64,000 nucleotides of DNA from Sutterella wadsworthensis. Lineage in GTDB: Bacteria; Pseudomonadota; Gammaproteobacteria; Burkholderiales; Burkholderiaceae_F. The stretch is from NCBI RefSeq assembly GCF_003315195.1, contig NZ_QNRV01000012.1, positions 1 to 64,000 of the forward strand, read 5' to 3'. Positions 1 through 7,598 of the stretch are shown here, one piece after another. The position numbers and the translations under genes were made by a program. Position 1 is the first letter of the stretch; each line of letters opens with the position of its first letter. The notes beneath the pieces were generated by a model. It had not been told where the DNA came from and did not search any database. It saw only the letters and a program-made list of their open reading frames with translations.

Positions 1-53
1 CCACAGGCCTTCCGGGAGTGATCCCTGAAGGAGCCTCGCAAAGAGGCAATTGG
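1..53 (+). other. Structured transcript tail of unknown identity at the window edge
   Basis: Two nested or alternative hairpins can be drawn: an outer AGGC/GCCT with CTTC/GAAG and GGGA/TCCC inside (about 5-36), and GCCTC-gcaaa-GAGGC (about 32-47). A strong intrinsic terminator follows directly. This looks like the 3' part of a non-coding RNA or a long 3' UTR whose body lies left of the window. I tried to match it to 6S RNA, tmRNA, RNase P RNA, SRP RNA and the common riboswitches and recognised none. Confidence 0.25.
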
Positions 54-95
54 AACCCGTCTCTCGCAGCAGTGCGCGGGACGGGTTTCTTTTTG
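54..95 (+). terminator. Intrinsic terminator
   Basis: An 8-bp perfect stem AACCCGTC (54-61) / GACGGGTT (80-87), with an inner CGC/GCG, is followed by a T-rich tail at 88-95. It ends whatever transcript enters from the left and lies just upstream of the helix-turn-helix gene. Confidence 0.8.
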
Positions 96-118
96 CCTGC
101 ATTTTCCGGTCGGAGAGA

Positions 119-493
119 ATGATGAAGAAGAGTAGAGCTGAAACCTCGGGCGCTTTGTCGGGTGAGTTTGCCGATCGCGTGCGTCCCCCGTATGCGTCCG
201 ATGAAAAGCGCCGGCAGGCCGCAGAGCTCTTTGCGCACGGAATTGGCTATCAGCGCGCTTCACGCATTTTGGATCTGCCCGCCAATACGCTGCGGGATTG
301 GGCCAGAGCATGGCGTGCGGGGAAGTTCCGCACCACCATTTCGCCGCATCTCTATCGATATTCGGATGCCGTTAAACGTAAGGCCGTGCGCATGCGCCAA
401 AAAGGACACACCTGGCATGAGATTGCGGAAGCTACGGGCGTCGGCGCGAGCACCTGCAAGCGGTGGATGGAAAAATTAGGCACGGAAGCATGA
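119..493 (+). CDS. Small tandem helix-turn-helix DNA-binding protein (IS3 OrfA-like fold)
   Basis: The protein has 124 residues if started at the ATG at 119, which has GGAGAG at 112-117; an in-frame ATG at 50 would place the start inside the terminator stem. Two helix-turn-helix units are visible. The first contains RRQAAELFAHG and then TLRDWARAWRAG. The second contains VKRKAVRMRQKG and then STCKRWMEKLG. Tandem units of this kind occur in IS3-type OrfA proteins and in small orphan regulators. No OrfB or DDE transposase follows and no inverted repeats are seen, so an orphan regulator or a relic of a mobile element are both possible. Base composition is like the rest of the chromosome and unlike the AT-rich genes that follow. 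Confidence 0.6.
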   Translation: MMKKSRAETSGALSGEFADRVRPPYASDEKRRQAAELFAHGIGYQRASRILDLPANTLRDWARAWRAGKFRTTISPHLYRYSDAVKRKAVRMRQKGHTWHEIAEATGVGASTCKRWMEKLGTEA

Positions 494-538
494 AAGTTAC
501 AGGACCTACGCACAGCGATCAATTCATCAATAAAAAAC

Positions 539-1048
539 ATGAGCCGATTATTTACAACGATATTTATTAAATGCGGCATGTATGTGCTTTCTTTGTGCTT
601 ACTATTTATTATTATCATTATTAAGCAGATTGAAATACCAGCATCATGCACTCCATTCGCTTTATTAAAAGCAAATATCATACCTGCAATATGCCTCTTT
701 CTATTGATATTTTCAGTGTGGTTTTATTCCCAATTTGATTCAATTATTAAAGAGGATAAAACTGGACCATTCAAAATAATAAAAATAGAAAATGCAAACT
801 CGGATTATCCGATCTTTCTCGCTACTTATATTATTCCCTTAACAGGATTTGAATTAGAAACCTTCAGGCAAATTATATATTTCATCGTCACACTAATAGC
901 ATTAGGCTTGATGTCTATAAAATCCAATATTTTCTATGCAAACCCTACCCTCTCGCTTTTTAACTTTATAATATATAAAGTTAATTTGCAAAGTAATGTT
1001 GATGCACCTATTAAATCATGCATATTATTAACTAACTCTTCACGATGA
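539..1048 (+). CDS. kwaA: KwaA-like membrane protein of a Kiwa defence system, 3' end frameshifted
   Basis: The 169-residue reading frame has four hydrophobic segments: about residues 12-29, 46-63, 88-104 and 113-131. This fits KwaA, the membrane subunit of the two-gene Kiwa anti-phage system. The stretch TYIIPLTGF and the later NIFYANPTLSLFNF are what I remember as typical of KwaA; this is recall, not a search. The frame stops at 1046-1048. The +1 frame continues without a stop from 1032 to a TGA at 1110-1112, overlapping the kwaB ATG as ATGA. A tandem duplication AACT-AACT at 1030-1037 sits exactly where the frame is lost; removing one copy gives a 189-residue protein ending SGVSYAKKAYTRK. 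No Shine-Dalgarno sequence is obvious. The gene is very AT-rich, pointing to horizontal acquisition. Confidence 0.65.
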   Translation: MSRLFTTIFIKCGMYVLSLCLLFIIIIIKQIEIPASCTPFALLKANIIPAICLFLLIFSVWFYSQFDSIIKEDKTGPFKIIKIENANSDYPIFLATYIIPLTGFELETFRQIIYFIVTLIALGLMSIKSNIFYANPTLSLFNFIIYKVNLQSNVDAPIKSCILLTNSSR

Positions 1049-1108
1049 GATTATATTAATAGCATTAGACAGCGGCGTTTCCTATGCGAAAAAGGCTTAT
1101 ACAAGAAA

Positions 1109-2023
1109 ATGAAAACAATCAAACAAATCAAAGAAACCTGGGAAAAAGTCATTTCTGCAGAGATGAATATTGAATTATATTTAGGGTTTGGCAATAGTGA
1201 ATCCCGAAAATACTTCCGTGCGAATCTCGTTGACAGCGCTGCCGAATTAATTGCGGATGATTTTCTGGATAGTATCAATCAATATTTCAGCAAAAACTTA
1301 TCTGTTATTCCACTATCACAAATAGATGAGCGTACTGACACCCTCATCTGTTATGATCTAGAGAAATCACCAGAAGAATTTGACATTATTAAAGAAATTA
1401 AAAGTAAAAGCACTGACGATTACTTCAAACTAAAGAATGATATTAATAAGGCGCAGTCGATACTTATAAAAATTTGCTCATACTCCGAAAATATAATCTT
1501 CTTTAAAAAGTTTTATACCATTTCATTAGTAAAAGGCACAAAGAAAACTATTTTAATTAACTCAGGCGCAAAATTTGAACCCTTAGAGAATGATATTATT
1601 CGACTCACAGGTGATTTCGACGTAATGTTGATGGGAGATGATTTTTATATTAGTGATCTCAGCCATTTTGAGACAGCATTCTCTTTTGACCAGATAAAAA
1701 AGCAAAAAAGAGACTTCGTGATCAGCTCAATAAAAAGTCTTGATATTGTAATAGACGAAAAGGGATATTTGGAAAATCACCAAGTTTCGACACGACAAAT
1801 CATTCGCACAGCTAAAAGTCAAGTTTTAAAAATGAATAAAGATGCTATTATAAATTTTGTCAAGAAAAATACGCATAAGTTTAATTTAAAAACAAAGAAT
1901 AATAAGATATTACTAAATAGCCAGAAAAGTATTCATTGTCTATATAAATTATTAAATGACGACTATCTGTCATCAGATTTAACTAAGAATAATTATGAAG
2001 CCATTGCAAAAAACAAAATTTAG
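1109..2023 (+). CDS. kwaB: KwaB-like (DUF4868) protein of a Kiwa defence system
   Basis: This is a 304-residue soluble protein rich in Lys, Ile and Asn. The region around residues 165-200 (FDVMLMGDDFYISDLSHFE, then AFSFDQIKKQKRDF) has the shape of the DUF4868 core: Asp-containing strand, Tyr-Ile, then Phe-Glu-x-x-Phe and a charged helix. DUF4868 is the family of KwaB, and length and gene order (membrane partner first, overlapping start) match Kiwa. In published work KwaB assembles with KwaA at the membrane, binds DNA and blocks phage replication. Here the overlap with the restored kwaA frame implies translational coupling, so the kwaA frameshift could also alter kwaB expression. The pair stands alone, without integrase or tRNA. 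The assignment rests on pattern memory and context. Confidence 0.68.
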   Translation: MKTIKQIKETWEKVISAEMNIELYLGFGNSESRKYFRANLVDSAAELIADDFLDSINQYFSKNLSVIPLSQIDERTDTLICYDLEKSPEEFDIIKEIKSKSTDDYFKLKNDINKAQSILIKICSYSENIIFFKKFYTISLVKGTKKTILINSGAKFEPLENDIIRLTGDFDVMLMGDDFYISDLSHFETAFSFDQIKKQKRDFVISSIKSLDIVIDEKGYLENHQVSTRQIIRTAKSQVLKMNKDAIINFVKKNTHKFNLKTKNNKILLNSQKSIHCLYKLLNDDYLSSDLTKNNYEAIAKNKI

Positions 2024-2471
2024 TGCCATAAAAGGTGCTAACATCAAACCGCAATTACAACAACAACTTATGTCGTTATACGACCAAGATAATATGTTTT
2101 TCCTCTAATTATTTCTAAATTTAGATTTATTAATCGTCCAAAAATACCTCTTACCGCAGCCAAATAAACTATCGAATAAAATAATTATTATCCAATAAAC
2201 AAAGGAACTTTATTTTCGAACAGCTCATTATGCTCACCGTGCTAAAGCTGCTTTGCTTCCGAGGAGCAGAGATCAGAAGTCTTACCATCGAGCAACCAAT
2301 GACCCGCCTCGCCAAAGGCCGAGGCGGGTCGCCAGCCGAAGCTTTCAAGGCTTCAAAGGCTACAAAAGCAACGCGGCACCTTAGCCGGGATGCCCGCCAT
2401 TTGTTAAACTTTCAGGCCATTCTTTTAGGGACCTCTTGTGAGCGCTCCGGATATGCCGAGAGTCTTTGAAG
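2024..2471. other. AT-rich tail of the island and suhB leader, no gene seen
   Basis: About 2024-2220 is the AT-rich right flank of the Kiwa pair, with many stops in all frames. Around 2225 the composition returns to the chromosomal average. A perfect 11-bp GC-rich hairpin lies at 2301-2330 (listed separately). A short open frame at 2230-2469 has no recognisable content and is probably chance. The border near 2220-2230 is the likely right end of the inserted segment; I see no direct repeat or att site there. Confidence 0.5.
2301..2330. repeat. Perfect 11-bp GC-rich hairpin in the suhB leader
   Basis: GACCCGCCTCG (2301-2311) and its exact complement at 2320-2330 enclose an 8-nt loop. No T-run follows on either strand, so it is not a classical intrinsic terminator. 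It lies about 140 bp upstream of suhB and could be a leader element or an insertion scar. Confidence 0.5.
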
Positions 2472-3407
2472 ATGTCCCCTCCGTCGATTTCTCTTCAACC
2501 ATTGAGCATCATCCCAATGCCTACCCCCACGTCGTCGCTCAACGCATTCGTCGCCACCGCCACCAAGGCCGCACGCCTTGCTGCGCGTGAAATCACCCGC
2601 GCCGCTCAGGATCGCGATCAGCTTGAAATTACCGACAAGGCTCGCAACGACTTCGTGACCTCAGCCGACAAGGCTGCCGAAGCCGCCATCGTGCGAGAAC
2701 TCATGGAAGCCTATCCGCAGCATGGGATCCTCACGGAAGAAGCCGGCCGCCTCGGTCCCAAGAGCGACTTCCTCTGGATCATTGACCCGATTGACGGTAC
2801 GACGAACTTTATCCACGGTCTTCCGCAGTACGCCGTATCCATTGCGCTCACCTACTGCGGCGAGCCGATTGCCGCTGTGGTCTATGACGTTGCAAAGAAC
2901 GAACTCTTCACTGCTGCCAAAGGCCAGGGCGCGAAGCTCGACAGTCGCCGCATCCGCGTGTCTGAGAATGACGAAATGCGCCGTTCACTGATCGGCACGG
3001 GGTTCCCGTTCCGTCCGGGCGCTGATATTGACGGTTACCTCAAGGGCTTCAAGAACGTTGCCGAACGCTCTGCCGGCATCCGTCGTCCGGGCTCTGCGGC
3101 GCTTGACCTCTGCTGGGTAGCCTGCGGCCGCTACGACGGCTTCTGGGAATTCAGCCTCAAGCCCTGGGATGTCGCCGCCGGCGGTCTCATTGTTCTCGAA
3201 GCGGGCGGCTTGATCACCGACCTCACGGGCGGCGAAGAATGGCTTGAAACCGGGAACGTCTGTGCCGGCAACCCAAAGATTTTCGCTCAGCTTCTGCCTC
3301 TGGTTGGGAAGCTCCCTGTGAATACGCAAACTGAAGCTGCTCAGAACGAAAAGGTGCAGATCAAAAACGACAAAGTTCGCCGCACGCTTTCGACCAAGAA
3401 GGCCTAA
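2472..3407 (+). CDS. suhB: Inositol-1-monophosphatase family protein SuhB
   Basis: This is a Mg2+-dependent phosphatase of the IMPase superfamily. In proteobacteria SuhB hydrolyses inositol-1-phosphate and also joins the rRNA antitermination complex. The metal-binding signatures are intact: LTEEAG, then DPIDGTTNF, then KPWDVAAGG near the C-terminus. The body is of normal length for the family (about 265 residues) plus a Lys-rich tail of about 30. The start is uncertain: ATG 2472 has GAGAG nine bases upstream, while ATG 2517 gives an N-terminus closer to other SuhB proteins. The next gene is mutS, 161 bp downstream, with a small hairpin between them. Confidence 0.92.
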   Translation: MSPPSISLQPLSIIPMPTPTSSLNAFVATATKAARLAAREITRAAQDRDQLEITDKARNDFVTSADKAAEAAIVRELMEAYPQHGILTEEAGRLGPKSDFLWIIDPIDGTTNFIHGLPQYAVSIALTYCGEPIAAVVYDVAKNELFTAAKGQGAKLDSRRIRVSENDEMRRSLIGTGFPFRPGADIDGYLKGFKNVAERSAGIRRPGSAALDLCWVACGRYDGFWEFSLKPWDVAAGGLIVLEAGGLITDLTGGEEWLETGNVCAGNPKIFAQLLPLVGKLPVNTQTEAAQNEKVQIKNDKVRRTLSTKKA

Positions 3408-3423
3408 TCTAGGCCCTCAGCTT

Positions 3424-3441
3424 TAAGCGCAGTCCACTGCG
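3424..3441 (+). terminator. Possible weak terminator after suhB
   Basis: AAGCGCAG-tc-CACTGCGCTT forms an 8-bp stem with a short loop directly after suhB. Only CCCGTTT follows, so termination would be weak. Confidence 0.35.
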
Positions 3442-3568
3442 CTTCCCGTTTGAGCCTTCAGCAGGTTTAAATGGACAAGCCGTCCGCAAGGCCACTCCTT
3501 CCGGGCGGCTTGACGTATCCGAACACTTCGGCTTTCCATATTCTCTTCATTTTGAAAAGGATCTCTCA

Positions 3569-6265
3569 ATGACCGACGCAGCCTCCGAATCGCCCGACTT
3601 CAGCAATCAGGCGCTCTTCACTCCGGCGATGCGCCAATTCATTGAAGTGAAGAACCGCTACCCGAATACGCTGGTGCTCTTTCGCATGGGCGACTTCTAC
3701 GAAACGTTCTTCAAGGATGCGGTTATCGCCAACCGACTGATCGGCATCACGCTCACCAAGCGCGGGAAGCTCACCGACGGCACGCCGATTCCCATGGCGG
3801 GCATTCCTGCTGTTTCGCTCGACACGTATATCGCTCGTCTGGTGCGTCAGGGCGAAAGCGTGGTGATCGTCGAGCAAAAAGGCAATACCCCCGGCGCTAA
3901 GGGCATGATTGAGCGTGAGGTCTCACGTATTGTGACCCCGGGCACGCTCACGGATACGTCGCTGCTGCCCGAAAAGTCCGATTCCATTTTGCTCGCTGCG
4001 AGCTTTCCCAAAAAGAAGACGGCGCCGATCGGTCTCGTCTGGCTCACGCTCAGCAACGGCGACTTCCGTGCGGAGGAAGTGACGCCGGATTCGTTCGAGG
4101 CTGCGCTCGCGCGCATTCGCCCGTCGGAGCTACTCGTCGACGAAGACATGAAGCGCGAAATGCGCACGGCTCATCCTGAAATTGCCGTTTCAACACTGCC
4201 CGATTGGCACTTCGACGCCAAACGAGGCGCTTCCAATTTGTGCGCAACCTTTGGAATGACCGCGCTGGACGCCTGGGATGTCACCAACCGCACAACGGTT
4301 CTTGCTGCGGCCAATGCCCTTCTCGATTACATCCGGGAAACGCAGGTTGACTTGGTCCCCTTCATCGAACCGCTCAAACTGGTCGAAGAGTCGCAGTTCA
4401 TCGTGCTCGACCCTTCCACCCGCCGCAATCTCGAAGTCGATGAATCGCTTTCAGCCAATGGCGAAGGCCCGACGCTTTTTTCCGTCATGGATCACTGCGC
4501 CACCGCTATGGGGAGCCGCGAAATGCGCCGCTGGCTGCGCGAACCGCTTCGTTCGATGGAAGATACTTCGGCCCGCCACGATGCCGTCGAAGCGATCATG
4601 GGCGACGAACCCTCGCGCGAACACTTCTTTGCCGTTCTGGATGCGCTCCCCGATGTCGAACGCATTGCCTCCCGCGTCAGTCTGGGTACGGTTCGTCCGC
4701 GAGAGCTTGCCTCGCTTCGCGACACGCTCCCCACGCTTTCAGCGCTTGGCACTTCGCTCGCTGACTCGCCGCTTGACCTTATTGCCGGCATCGGCCGGAG
4801 CATGACGCTCAATTCTGAGATTTGGGAAGGCTTGGAGCAATCCCTTGTCCCTGAGCCCCCCGGCATGCTCCGTGACGGCGACACGATCGCCTCGAGCTGC
4901 AGTCCGGAACTCGCCGAACTTCGGCACTTTCGCGACGACACCAGCCGGATCCTGCTCGAAATGGAAGAACGTGAGCGCGCGGCCACGGGCATCAATACGC
5001 TGCGGGTGCAGTACAACAAGGTAAGCGGCTTTTATATTGAAGTGACGAAGGGCGTAGCCGATCAGGTGCCGATGCACTATCAGCGCCGGCAAACCTTGAA
5101 GAACTGCGAGCGATTCATCACGCCCGAACTCAAGTCCATTGAAGACCGAGCGCTCTCCTCCAAAGAGCGTTCCGCCGCGCTCGAAAAAGAGCTCTACGAC
5201 AAGCTCGTCGCTGAAACCGCCAAACATACGCCGGAGCTTCTCGCTGCTGCCAAAGCGGCCGCCCAGCTTGACGTGCTCTGTGCCTTCGCACGCCATGCCG
5301 CGGAAAACCGCTGGCATCGCCCCAAGCTTTCATCGCGCCCGGGGCTCGACATCCGCAAGGGTCGTCACCCGGTTGTAGAAACCGCGATTGAAAATTACGT
5401 TCCCAACGACTGCCGCTTGGAAGACGGCCGCCGCATGCTGATCGTTACCGGTCCCAATATGGGCGGCAAGTCGACCTATATGCGCAGTGTGGCGCTCATT
5501 GTGCTCCTCACCTGGGCCGGGAGCTTTGTACCCGCCGCGGCCGCCGAGATCGGTCCCATCGACCGCATGCATACCCGCATCGGCGCATCCGACGACTTGG
5601 CCCACGGCCGCTCCACCTTCATGGTGGAGATGACCGAGGCGGCCTTCATCCTGAGTCATGCCACCGACCGCAGCTTGGTTCTGATGGACGAAATCGGCCG
5701 CGGCACCTCTACGTTTGACGGCTTGTCGCTCGCTGCTGCCATCGCTCAGGAACTGGTTCAGAAGACGCGAAGCTTCACGCTCTTTGCGACACACTACTTT
5801 GAGCTCACGCGACTCGCGCAGGAGCTGCGCGAAGTGGCCAATGTGCACGTTGCGGCTGCTCAGGGGAGCGCGGGAATCGTTTTCAAACACGAAATCAAAG
5901 AGGGCCCTGCATCGAAGAGCTACGGCATCGCCGTCGCACAGCTCGCCGGCGTTCCTGCGCCGGTCGTTCGCCGCGCGAGAGGTTTTCTTGCCAAACTCGA
6001 AGCTCAGGCGAATGCACAGACGAGCAGTCTGCCGGATCTTTTTGCCGAACCGATGCTGCCCGCCGAAGACGATGCCTGGGAACCCGATCCGCTTGACGCT
6101 CCCCTCCAAAGCGAACCGTCTCCGGCAGATCTGGCGAGAAAGTCACTCACGCACGATCTCATGCAGGCTGACGTTGACAATATGACGCCAAAGGCTGCAA
6201 TGGAACTCCTCTATGCATTTAGAGAGCGGGCTGCCGGCATCGAATCGCTCGAAAAATCCGAATAA
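3569..6265 (+). CDS. mutS: DNA mismatch repair protein MutS
   Basis: This protein recognises mismatches and small loops and recruits MutL. It is 898 residues, slightly longer than E. coli MutS. The mismatch-reading Phe-x-Glu lies in MGDFYETF near residue 48. The C-terminal ATPase has Walker A GPNMGGKST, Walker B LVLMDEIGRG and the signature STFDG. The start at 3569 follows AAAAGG by eight bases. The C-terminus (DLMQADVDNMTPKAAMELLYAFRE) resembles the tetramerisation tail of the family. No mutL or mutH is in the window. Nothing is unusual. Confidence 0.98.
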   Translation: MTDAASESPDFSNQALFTPAMRQFIEVKNRYPNTLVLFRMGDFYETFFKDAVIANRLIGITLTKRGKLTDGTPIPMAGIPAVSLDTYIARLVRQGESVVIVEQKGNTPGAKGMIEREVSRIVTPGTLTDTSLLPEKSDSILLAASFPKKKTAPIGLVWLTLSNGDFRAEEVTPDSFEAALARIRPSELLVDEDMKREMRTAHPEIAVSTLPDWHFDAKRGASNLCATFGMTALDAWDVTNRTTVLAAANALLDYIRETQVDLVPFIEPLKLVEESQFIVLDPSTRRNLEVDESLSANGEGPTLFSVMDHCATAMGSREMRRWLREPLRSMEDTSARHDAVEAIMGDEPSREHFFAVLDALPDVERIASRVSLGTVRPRELASLRDTLPTLSALGTSLADSPLDLIAGIGRSMTLNSEIWEGLEQSLVPEPPGMLRDGDTIASSCSPELAELRHFRDDTSRILLEMEERERAATGINTLRVQYNKVSGFYIEVTKGVADQVPMHYQRRQTLKNCERFITPELKSIEDRALSSKERSAALEKELYDKLVAETAKHTPELLAAAKAAAQLDVLCAFARHAAENRWHRPKLSSRPGLDIRKGRHPVVETAIENYVPNDCRLEDGRRMLIVTGPNMGGKSTYMRSVALIVLLTWAGSFVPAAAAEIGPIDRMHTRIGASDDLAHGRSTFMVEMTEAAFILSHATDRSLVLMDEIGRGTSTFDGLSLAAAIAQELVQKTRSFTLFATHYFELTRLAQELREVANVHVAAAQGSAGIVFKHEIKEGPASKSYGIAVAQLAGVPAPVVRRARGFLAKLEAQANAQTSSLPDLFAEPMLPAEDDAWEPDPLDAPLQSEPSPADLARKSLTHDLMQADVDNMTPKAAMELLYAFRERAAGIESLEKSE

Positions 6266-6356
6266 CCTGAATGACCTCCCGAATTCGCGCCATACGTCAA
6301 ATTTAGTAGGATCCGACTGCATCCGCGTAAAATAGGGGTCAACAGCATTTCATGAA

Positions 6357-7064
6357 GTGATGGGAGCAACCGCCTTGGAATCCAACTACCTGTCAGACCG
6401 TCCGGTCGACGAAGAAACGCTCTTTCGCGATATTCACAAGCACATTCTTCGTCAAGCGAAGTCGGGCGGCCGCATTGACACCGAGGCGGAAATCGCCGAA
6501 CGCTTCAACGTCACGCGCTACAAAGTCCGAAAAGCCCTCTCCGTTCTCTCCCAGATGGGCATTGTCGACCGTGCTCCCAAACGCGGCATGACCGTCAATG
6601 CTCTTGGTCCGAAGAATCTGTCCTCACAGATTCAGGTCCAGATGGATATCGCGAATTTCGACATTCGCGAATTCATTGAAGCGCGTCTGCTCATTGAGGT
6701 CAACATCATTCCGCTCTGCGTGCGGCGCATGACGCCCGCACTGCTCGGGCGCCTCGACAACGCCATCTGCCGCATTGAGGCCAATGCCGGCAATACGCAG
6801 GAAGCCGACCGCTGGGACCGCGAATTCCATCTGATCCTGCTTGAATCCTGCGGCAACCGTGTGCTTCAAGTTTTCTCCGCTGCGCTCATCACGTACTTTG
6901 AGAAGACGACCTCCCACCTGCCGCAAAACGACCCGTCGTTCTTCATGATGATCGCTCAACAGGAGCGCGAGCTTTTGCGCGCCATTCAGCGCGGAGATGA
7001 AGAGGGCGCCAAGGCGCTCCTCTCCAAGCATTTGAAGGAACAGGTGGACCTGCTCCCGGCTTAA
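6357..7064 (+). CDS. GntR-family transcriptional regulator, FCD (FadR) subclass
   Basis: This is an N-terminal winged helix-turn-helix (IAERFNVTRYKVRKALSVLSQ, then the wing DRAPKRGM) joined to an all-helical FCD ligand-binding domain. The Asp, two His and Arg positions typical of metal/carboxylate-binding FCD domains are suggested by DREFHLILLESCGN. The total of 235 residues is usual. It may start at GTG 6357 or ATG 6360; both give the same domains. FCD regulators commonly sense organic acids such as lactate, gluconate or dicarboxylates. The gene stands alone after mutS and ends in a strong terminator, so its target is not given by operon context. The carboxylate-handling genes just downstream on the other strand are possible targets; this is a guess. 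Confidence 0.88.
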   Translation: MMGATALESNYLSDRPVDEETLFRDIHKHILRQAKSGGRIDTEAEIAERFNVTRYKVRKALSVLSQMGIVDRAPKRGMTVNALGPKNLSSQIQVQMDIANFDIREFIEARLLIEVNIIPLCVRRMTPALLGRLDNAICRIEANAGNTQEADRWDREFHLILLESCGNRVLQVFSAALITYFEKTTSHLPQNDPSFFMMIAQQERELLRAIQRGDEEGAKALLSKHLKEQVDLLPA

Positions 7065-7088
7065 CGGCTCACCATCAATATGAGGAAA

Positions 7089-7119
7089 GCCTTCAGGTCA
7101 CTGCACCTGAAGGCTTTTT
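7089..7119 (+). terminator. Intrinsic terminator of the GntR gene
   Basis: A perfect 10-bp stem GCCTTCAGGT / ACCTGAAGGC with a 6-nt loop is followed by five T. Confidence 0.92.
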
Positions 7120-7136
7120 CAATGCCGCCGGCATCT

Positions 7137-7188
7137 AAAAAAGCCCGCACACGCTCCCGGAAGTGGAAGAGGAAGCGGGCGGGCTTTT
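7137..7188 (-). terminator. Intrinsic terminator of the flavoprotein-cytochrome operon
   Basis: AAGCCCGC (7141-7148) pairs with GCGGGCTT (7179-7186). Read on the minus strand, the stem is followed by a T-run (A-run at 7137-7142 on the plus strand). It closes the transcript that comes from 9077. Confidence 0.8.
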
Positions 7189-7229
7189 CTGAAGCTCAGC
7201 AATCAGTGAAGACTGCTGATTAACTCACG

Positions 7230-7577
7230 TTAGTGAGGAACTTTGAGGTCAAACTGGTGGCAGCTGTTGCACATCAGTTCAGACTTCTTGTGACCCTTGT
7301 GGCAGTCCGTGCAGTTCACGTCGCCCAGGTGGCTGTAGTGCGGATTGGGTTCAACCTTAGCCGTCTGCTTGGCCAGCTGTTCGTAGCTGTGGCAGCCCTG
7401 GCAGACCTGCTTTTTCACCTTGGCGCCCGCCTTCGGGGCAGTCTTGTGGCAGGTTTCGCACTTCTGACCGTGCGCGAGGTGGAAGTCCGCGGTGAAGTCG
7501 CCGGCGATCGATGCCGTCGAGAACGCCGCACCGAAGCACAGGGCCATCGCGAGGCCCAGGAATTTGGTCTTGGTCAT
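7230..7577 (-). CDS. Tetrahaem periplasmic cytochrome c, partner of flavoprotein reductase
   Basis: A Sec signal peptide (residues 1-25, ending TASIA) precedes a small domain with four CxxCH haem motifs: CETCH 40-44, CQGCH 59-63, CTDCH 89-93 and CNSCH 103-107. This is the same composition as the haem domain of Shewanella flavocytochrome c fumarate reductase, here encoded as a separate 115-residue subunit. It lies 21 bp downstream of the flavoprotein gene at 7599-9077 and shares its terminator. Its expected role is to carry electrons from a membrane quinol dehydrogenase (NapC/CymA type, not in the window) to the flavoprotein in the periplasm. Confidence 0.9.
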   Translation of the reverse strand: MTKTKFLGLAMALCFGAAFSTASIAGDFTADFHLAHGQKCETCHKTAPKAGAKVKKQVCQGCHSYEQLAKQTAKVEPNPHYSHLGDVNCTDCHKGHKKSELMCNSCHQFDLKVPH

Positions 7578-7598
7578 TTTAAAAATCTCTCCCGTCTT

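Noticed and set aside
1-2225. Complete insertion sequence at the left end
   Set aside because: The tandem helix-turn-helix protein resembles IS3 OrfA, but there is no OrfB, no terminal inverted repeat and no target duplication.
2230-2469. Open frame of 79 codons ahead of suhB
   Set aside because: It spans a perfect GC-rich hairpin and the suhB ribosome-binding region, has no recognisable content and runs into the suhB start.
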